This document shows, piece after piece, positions 58,977 through 64,000 of a stretch of 64,000 bases of DNA. The stretch is from positions 186,001 through 250,000 of the forward strand of contig JBGAGE010000001.1 of the NCBI GenBank assembly GCA_044226865.1, read 5' to 3'. A model generated the notes under the pieces. The model made no database searches and was not told the DNA's origin. It was given only the letters and a program-made list of their open reading frames with translations. Position 1 is the stretch's first letter. Each line of letters begins with the position of its first letter. The DNA is from TMP-86 sp044226865 (GTDB taxonomy: Bacteria; Pseudomonadota; Gammaproteobacteria; Steroidobacterales; Steroidobacteraceae). The translations under genes were made by a program, and so were the position numbers.

Positions 58977-61460
58977 ATGAACAAGGCATTCACTATGAAA
59001 TTGTCGCAAGTCGGTATGTGGTTGGTGATCACGGCCTCGCTGGCGTTGAGCGCCTGCGGCGGCGGCGGCGCGCAGGTCACCCCCAATCCCGTGGTGCCGG
59101 TGACCTCGGGGTCGGACTACACCGGTCCCGCGCCTTCCACCGCGGACGTGCAGGCCTTCAAGATCAATTTCTGGGACAATGTCCGTTCCACCAACCGTTG
59201 CGGTCAATGCCACAACGCCGGTTCGCCTGGGCAGATGCCCAACTTCGCGCGCAACGACGATGTGAACCTGGCGTACACGCAGGCCAACACCGTCGTGAAC
59301 CTGTCCGACCCGGCCACCTCGCGCATCGTCGCCAAGGTCGCGGGCGGCCACAACTGCTGGCTGTCGGACCCGGCGGCCTGCGGCACCATTCTCACCACCT
59401 GGATCACCAATTGGGCCGGCTCGTCCGCAGGCGGCGGCACGCAGATCCAGCTCACCGCGCCGGTGTCGAAGGACGTGGGAGGCAGCAAGAATTTCCCAGC
59501 GGATGCCACGGCGTTCTCGACCACCGTGTACCCGCTGCTGCAGCAATACTGCTCGAAGTGCCATTCGCCTTCGGCATCGATCCCGCAGTCGCCGTACTTC
59601 GCCTCGGGTACCCTGACGAATGGCCTTCCCGAGGAAGCCTACGCCGCTGCCCGCACGAAGATGAACCTGGACAACCCCGCCCAGTCGCGCTTCGTGCTGC
59701 GCCTGCGCCAGGAATTCCACAACTGCTGGAACGGCAACTGCACCACGTCTTCGCAGGAAATGCAGGACGCGATCACCGCGTTCGCGAACCAGGTGCCCGT
59801 GACCAATGTCGATCCGCAGCTGGTCATCAGCAAGGCACTTTCTCTCTATGACGGCACCGTCGCCAGCGGCGGCAGCCGCTTCGATTCCAATGCCATCGCG
59901 AAGTACGAATTCAAGACCGGCTCGGGTTCCACCGCATTCGACACGAGCGGCGTGGATCCGGCGGCCGACCTCACCACCAGCGGCGATGTCAGCTGGGTGG
60001 GCGGCTGGGGCCTGAAGTTCGCACCGGGCGGCAAGGCGCAAGCGTCGACCCAGGCCAGCAAGAAGCTGCACGACATGATCCTGGCGACGGGCGAATTCTC
60101 GATCGAGGCGTGGGTGGCACCCGCCAACGTGACGCAGGAAGAGGCCTATATGGTCAGCTATTCCGGCGGCACCGCGGCGCGCAATTTCACGCTGGGACAG
60201 ACCAAGTACAACTACGACGCCATGTTGCGATCCTCCGCCACGGATGCCAACGGCATGCCGGCGCTTTCGACCGCCGACGCGGCGCGGCGCCTGCAGGCTT
60301 CGCTGCAGCATGTGGTCGTCACCTATGACCCGGTCAACGGACGGCGCATCTACGTGAACGGGGAGTTCACCGGCGATGCCGATCAGCAGACCGGTGGCAG
60401 CATCGCCAACTGGGACAACACCTTTGCCCTGGTGCTGGGCAACGAAGTCTCGAGCAACCGTTCCTGGGCGGGCGTGATCAAGTTCGTCGCCATCCACAAC
60501 CGCGTGCTCAGCGATGTGCAGATCAAGCAGAACTTCTCGGCCGGCGTGGGCGAGAAGTACTTCCTGCTGTTCAACGTCGAAGCGGCCACGGGCGTCTCCA
60601 AGGCCTACGTGTTTTTCGAGGTCAGCCAGTACGACAGCTACGCGTATCTGTTCAGCAAGCCGACCTTCATCTCGCTGGATCCGGCTGCCAAGCCGGACGG
60701 CATCGCCGTCAAGGGCATCCGCATCGGCGTGAACGGCGTGGTGCCGAACGTGGGACAGGCCTACATCCCGCTCAACACGACCGTATCGGCATCGAACTAC
60801 TTTGCGGGCCAGGGTCAGTTGCTCTCCGCCATCGGCACCATCATCGGCGCCGACAAGGGCGTGCAGCTCGACACCTTCTTCCTCAGCTTCGATCAGCTGG
60901 GCAGCAATACGCATGTGGTTACGGAGCCGGTGCCGGTGACACCGCAGCCGGTGGACGGCACGATCGTCTCCGACATCGGCCTGCGAACCTTCGACCGAAT
61001 CAATGCGAGCCTGTCGGCCATCACCACGGTGCCGGCGAACAACGCCAATGTGAAGTCGACGTTTCAGACCGTCAAGCAGCAGTTGCCGACCGCGCCGACA
61101 CTCGAGGGATTCCTGCCCTCGCACCAGGTGGGCATCGCGCAACTCTCGATTCAGTACTGCAACGAGTTGGTCAACGATTCGTCCAAGCGCAGCAGCTTCT
61201 TCCCGGGAGTGAACTTCAGCGCCGGGTCCAAGTTCAGCACGCCGACGGGACGCAACTCGGTGATCACGCCGATCGCCAATGCGTCACTGGGCACCAGCCT
61301 CAACAGCCAGGACACGGCGGGCCTGACCACAGAGCTCAATTCCCTGATGGACAAGCTGGGCTGCGGCGATGGCAGCAGTTGTGACGCGGCGCGCGAGCAG
61401 GTCGTCACCAAGGCCGTCTGTGCGGCCGCCGTCGGCAGCGCCGGCGTTCTGGTCAACTAA
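58977..61460 (+). CDS. Diheme lipoprotein with two cytochrome modules and a LamG-like domain
   Basis: An 827-residue lipoprotein with lipobox LALSAC (Cys27). Two repeated cytochrome modules each contain a heme motif (CGQCH at codons 59199-59213; CSKCH at 59550-59564) followed by an HNCW motif (GGHNCWLSDPAACG and EFHNCWNGNCTTS). A LamG/concanavalin-like jelly-roll follows (about 310-480: FSIEAWVAPANV, QHVVVTYDPVNGRRIYVNGEF), then a long beta/helical tail with cysteines near the end. Likely outer-membrane associated, facing out or in. 30 nt before the DUF1501-like gene. Confidence 0.83.
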   Translation: MNKAFTMKLSQVGMWLVITASLALSACGGGGAQVTPNPVVPVTSGSDYTGPAPSTADVQAFKINFWDNVRSTNRCGQCHNAGSPGQMPNFARNDDVNLAYTQANTVVNLSDPATSRIVAKVAGGHNCWLSDPAACGTILTTWITNWAGSSAGGGTQIQLTAPVSKDVGGSKNFPADATAFSTTVYPLLQQYCSKCHSPSASIPQSPYFASGTLTNGLPEEAYAAARTKMNLDNPAQSRFVLRLRQEFHNCWNGNCTTSSQEMQDAITAFANQVPVTNVDPQLVISKALSLYDGTVASGGSRFDSNAIAKYEFKTGSGSTAFDTSGVDPAADLTTSGDVSWVGGWGLKFAPGGKAQASTQASKKLHDMILATGEFSIEAWVAPANVTQEEAYMVSYSGGTAARNFTLGQTKYNYDAMLRSSATDANGMPALSTADAARRLQASLQHVVVTYDPVNGRRIYVNGEFTGDADQQTGGSIANWDNTFALVLGNEVSSNRSWAGVIKFVAIHNRVLSDVQIKQNFSAGVGEKYFLLFNVEAATGVSKAYVFFEVSQYDSYAYLFSKPTFISLDPAAKPDGIAVKGIRIGVNGVVPNVGQAYIPLNTTVSASNYFAGQGQLLSAIGTIIGADKGVQLDTFFLSFDQLGSNTHVVTEPVPVTPQPVDGTIVSDIGLRTFDRINASLSAITTVPANNANVKSTFQTVKQQLPTAPTLEGFLPSHQVGIAQLSIQYCNELVNDSSKRSSFFPGVNFSAGSKFSTPTGRNSVITPIANASLGTSLNSQDTAGLTTELNSLMDKLGCGDGSSCDAAREQVVTKAVCAAAVGSAGVLVN

Positions 61461-61490
61461 GTAAGCGCGAAAGGATCAACGAGGAACTTT

Positions 61491-63104
61491 ATGCGTAAGA
61501 AACCCAAATCCATCGGTCTGAACGATCCGCTGCGCCATCCGGACCACCCGCGTCCACGCACCCGTCGCGAGTTCATTGCGCAGGGCTTTGCCACCGGCGC
61601 GGCCACCGTGATGATTCCCTCGGTAATCAGCGGGCTGTTCACGCCGCGGCTGGCGAATGCCACCCTCTCGCCCGACGTGCAGACCTTTGCAAACTCGATC
61701 TGCCAGATCACCGGCGGTGCCGGCAAGATACCCTTCATCGCCTTCGACCTGGCGGGCGGCGCCAATGTCGCCGGCTCGAACGTCCTGGTCGGTGGTCAGG
61801 GCGGGCAGCTGGACTTCCTCAGTACGGCCGGCTACAGCAAGCTGGGTCTGCCGGGCAACATGATCCCCAATCCCAGCCTGACCGGTAATTTCATCGATGC
61901 CACCTTCGGCCTGCGCTTTCATTCCGACAGCGCCTTTCTGCGCGGCATGCTGACCCGCGCGAAGGCCGGCTCGCTGGCGGCAACCAACACCAGCGGCAGC
62001 GTGATCGCCGCACGTTCGGAAAACGACACCGGCAACAACCCGCATAATCCGATGTACGGCATCTACAAGGCCGGCGCCAAGGGCGAATTGCTGGGCCTCA
62101 TCGGGTCAGAGAGTTCCATGTCGGGCGGCAATTCGATGGCGCCGGCGGTCATGATGGACGTGACTGCGCAGCCGACCAAGGTAGACCGCGCCAGCGACGT
62201 GACCGGCCTGGTCGATACCGGGCAGCTCGGCACGTTGCTGCCCTCGCCGCAGGACGTTACCGAGGTCATGGAGTCCATGAAGCGCATCAGCGATGGCAAG
62301 CTGGCCAAGGTGCAGGCCTACGCCAACGGCACGCAGGACGCGGCAAGCAAGAAGCTGGCCCAATGCAGCTACACCAAGGCGGCCTACCTGACCGACAAGT
62401 TCAACAACCCGGCGGCGCTGAACCCGAACATCGACCCGTTGATCGTCGGTCCCACCGGCATTTTCACGCAGGCTGAGTACGACGGCGATTCCGAATTCCG
62501 CAAGACCGCGGCGGTGATGAAGATGGTGATCGGCGGCAATGCAGGCGCCGGCACCATCACCATGGGCGGGTTCGATTATCACACGGGCGACCGTTCCACC
62601 GGCGAGTTGCGGGATTTCCGCGCCGGCGTGTGCATCGGCGCCTGCCTGGAATACGCCGCGCGCCTGGGCGTGCCGCTGATGATCTACTTGTTCAGCGATG
62701 GCTCGCTCGCCAGCAACGGCATGGTCGACAACTCCACCGACGGCCGCGGCAAGGGACAATGGACCGGCGACAACCAGTCCACCGCCGCCACGTTCTTCCT
62801 GGTCTTCAACCCGACCAAGCGTCCGACGCATCTGGCGGATGCCAACCAGGGCGCCGACGGCCGCATCCAGATCGGCTGGTTCAATTCCGACGGCTCGATC
62901 AACACCGGGTCCAGCCCGGCCGGCAACGCCGTCAACCAGCTGGCTGCCACCGTCGTGCTGAACTACATGGCGCTGCATGGCGAGCAGGGCAACTTTGCCA
63001 ATCTGTTCGGACCCAACTGGAGCGGCCTGGGCAACGGCGCCGCGCTGGACAACATGACTGCGTTCGCGCCCATCGTGAACGGGACGATCACCAATCCGGT
63101 GTAG
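61491..63104 (+). CDS. Tat-exported DUF1501-like protein
   Basis: A 537-residue protein whose N-terminus carries a twin-arginine signal (TRREFIAQGFATGAATV), so it is exported folded, perhaps with a cofactor. The rest resembles DUF1501 (alkaline phosphatase-like sulfatase fold), with GGFDYHTGDRSTGELRDFRAG and LGVPLMIYLFSDG. Cytochrome (PSD1-type) plus DUF1501 pairs are common in planctomycetes and are also seen in some proteobacteria, with unknown function. A strong terminator follows. Confidence 0.8.
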   Translation: MRKKPKSIGLNDPLRHPDHPRPRTRREFIAQGFATGAATVMIPSVISGLFTPRLANATLSPDVQTFANSICQITGGAGKIPFIAFDLAGGANVAGSNVLVGGQGGQLDFLSTAGYSKLGLPGNMIPNPSLTGNFIDATFGLRFHSDSAFLRGMLTRAKAGSLAATNTSGSVIAARSENDTGNNPHNPMYGIYKAGAKGELLGLIGSESSMSGGNSMAPAVMMDVTAQPTKVDRASDVTGLVDTGQLGTLLPSPQDVTEVMESMKRISDGKLAKVQAYANGTQDAASKKLAQCSYTKAAYLTDKFNNPAALNPNIDPLIVGPTGIFTQAEYDGDSEFRKTAAVMKMVIGGNAGAGTITMGGFDYHTGDRSTGELRDFRAGVCIGACLEYAARLGVPLMIYLFSDGSLASNGMVDNSTDGRGKGQWTGDNQSTAATFFLVFNPTKRPTHLADANQGADGRIQIGWFNSDGSINTGSSPAGNAVNQLAATVVLNYMALHGEQGNFANLFGPNWSGLGNGAALDNMTAFAPIVNGTITNPV

Positions 63105-63144
63105 GCACGCCGGGGTCTTTGCCCTTGGATGCGCGCTGATCGAC

Positions 63145-63183
63145 GGCCCCAGTCGCCAACTGGCGACAGGGGCCGCTTCTTTT
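63145..63183 (+). terminator. Rho-independent terminator of the cytochrome operon
   Basis: GGCCCCAGTCGCC (63145-63157) pairs with GGCGACAGGGGCC (63162-63174) with one A-A mismatch and a 4-nt loop, followed by GCTTCTTTT on the plus strand. It lies 41 bp after the DUF1501-like gene stop. Confidence 0.88.
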
Positions 63184-63661
63184 GAATCAATGGGTTAACT
63201 CTTCATGCCGGATTCCTGTCGGTGCCACCAGACGCCGCGCTGGCAGTCGGCCAGGCGCCGCGACAGTCGCGGTCGCGGCTTCCGGCGCAAGTGCTTGATT
63301 GTCAGCGATCACCGGCTGCATGGCATGGCGATTGCTCTGTATTCAACGGATGGGTCACTCGCGTTTTCAGCAGGTGGCTTGGTGGGCGGTTGGAGTCCAT
63401 CGCCGATCAACTTCCGAAAGTCTTTCATGAATGTGCGCCAAGTCATAAAAAAACCTAGTAATTTCAATGGCGACCCGTCGGCGTGCAGTGTTATCGTTAA
63501 GCGCAAGGATCTTGAGTCTGACAAGGGCAAACTCGCCGAAAGGCGGGGGCGCAAAGCTTCCGGTCTACGGGTCGTTTCCTATGACAGCGGGGTTACCAGC
63601 GATGAACGTTTCGATGCCGCACGACGCGGCTTTAGACATAATGCGGTGAGAATGGCACCGT
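63184..63661. other. Intergenic region without a convincing gene
   Basis: About 480 bp between the terminator and the TlpA-like start. Open frames here have no ribosome-binding site and no protein-like composition. A CATAAT hexamer at 63637-63642, 20 bp before the ATG at 63662, may be the -10 for the next gene. No hairpin or repeat stands out otherwise. Confidence 0.6.
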
Positions 63662-64000
63662 ATGCTTAACTTTCGCGTCCTTCTCGCCGCCTGCCTGGCT
63701 TTTGTTGCTCTGCAATCCGCTCACGCGGCCAAGTCCTCGTCCCTGCTGGGAAAGCCCGCGCCCGATTTCGCCTTGAAGGGGCTCGACGGGCACAACATGC
63801 GGCTGTCCGAGTTCCGCGGCCAGGTGGTGCTGGTGAATTTCTGGGCTCGCTGGGCCGGTCCCGCCCGGCAGGAAATGCCCGCCCTGGAGCAGATCTACAA
63901 CACTTACCAGCGCGCCGGACTCGTGATCCTCGGCGTGTCGATCGATGAGGACCTGGCGCGCGCGAAGGAATTCGGCGCCTCCATGCATGTGTCCTATCCG
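63662..64000 (+). CDS. TlpA/ResA-like exported protein without redox cysteines (3' end cut by window)
   Basis: The first 113 residues are present. A signal peptide (cleavage near SAHA-AKSS) is followed by the TlpA-like core: PAPDFALKGLDGHNMRLSEFRGQVVLVNFWARWAGPARQEMP. At the active site, WCxxC is WAGPA: both cysteines are alanine (codons gcc ggt ccc gcc at ~63854-63865). So it cannot act as a thiol oxidoreductase and may be a scaffold, chaperone or metallochaperone-like protein. The C-terminal end lies beyond 64000. Confidence 0.85.
   Translation, partial: MLNFRVLLAACLAFVALQSAHAAKSSSLLGKPAPDFALKGLDGHNMRLSEFRGQVVLVNFWARWAGPARQEMPALEQIYNTYQRAGLVILGVSIDEDLARAKEFGASMHVSYP

Noticed and set aside
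63205..63669. 154-codon frame before the TlpA-like gene
   Set aside because: No ribosome-binding site, no protein-like pattern, and it runs into the next gene start in another frame.

Overview
The window is high-GC bacterial DNA with dense, mostly operonic genes. Housekeeping content and order (glyA-nrdR-ribD-ribE-ribB-ribH-nusB-thiL; xseB-ispA-dxs; single-chain 1289-residue PurL; EttA; a DUF1820 gene) point to a gammaproteobacterium, probably near the Xanthomonadales/Nevskiales (Steroidobacteraceae-like). That placement is inferred from gene content only; no rRNA or tRNA gene was found.

Layout. 1-5303: one tightly overlapping plus-strand catabolic operon (an Old Yellow Enzyme-type C-terminus cut by the window edge, SDR, enoyl-CoA hydratase, acyl-CoA dehydrogenase, Rid-family protein, second flavin oxidoreductase), followed by a convergent aromatic-acid MFS transporter; it looks like an aryl-CoA (2-aminobenzoyl-CoA type) pathway. 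6726-10400: a CsrA-family protein with a histone-like tail, a family III CoA-transferase and a large lipoprotein. 10464-14321: ornithine cyclodeaminase-arginase-esterase-hypothetical operon, divergent from an Lrp/AsnC regulator. 14427-18132: periplasmic protein, DsbA-fold isomerase, an orphan TagH-like FHA protein and a DUF1820 protein. 18148-32303: purL, a DUF4145-like protein, ettA, an HDAC-family deacetylase, glyA, nrdR, and the riboflavin-nusB-thiL operon. 32392-40254: a Ser/Thr kinase fused to a cyclic-nucleotide-binding domain, folE2, dxs, ispA, xseB, and the rubrerythrin / Fe-S oxidoreductase / DUF3501 trio. 40390-47304: an EexN-like lipoprotein, aminotransferase, broken S53 peptidase remnant, CoA-transferase, MASE1-type histidine kinase without a phospho-acceptor histidine, an AT-rich island with a MITE-like element, and a SYLF protein. 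47372-50649: ECF sigma factor plus Ser/Thr kinase-TPR pair.

The most unusual part is 50650-64000. A perfect CRP/Clp-type site precedes a small secreted protein made of five 13-residue DLHPSHPPR repeats, with a second small secreted protein after it. Facing them is a six-gene minus-strand envelope operon (hydrazine-synthase-alpha-like diheme protein, SH3 plus beta-barrel protein, barrel lipoprotein, TlpA, DUF4266 lipoprotein, DUF3570 barrel). Divergent from that is a plus-strand operon of a PSD1-like monoheme cytochrome, a diheme LamG lipoprotein and a Tat-exported DUF1501-like protein. The window ends in a TlpA-like protein whose WCxxC is WAGPA. Together these look like a cell-envelope redox or metal system that I cannot match to a characterised pathway.
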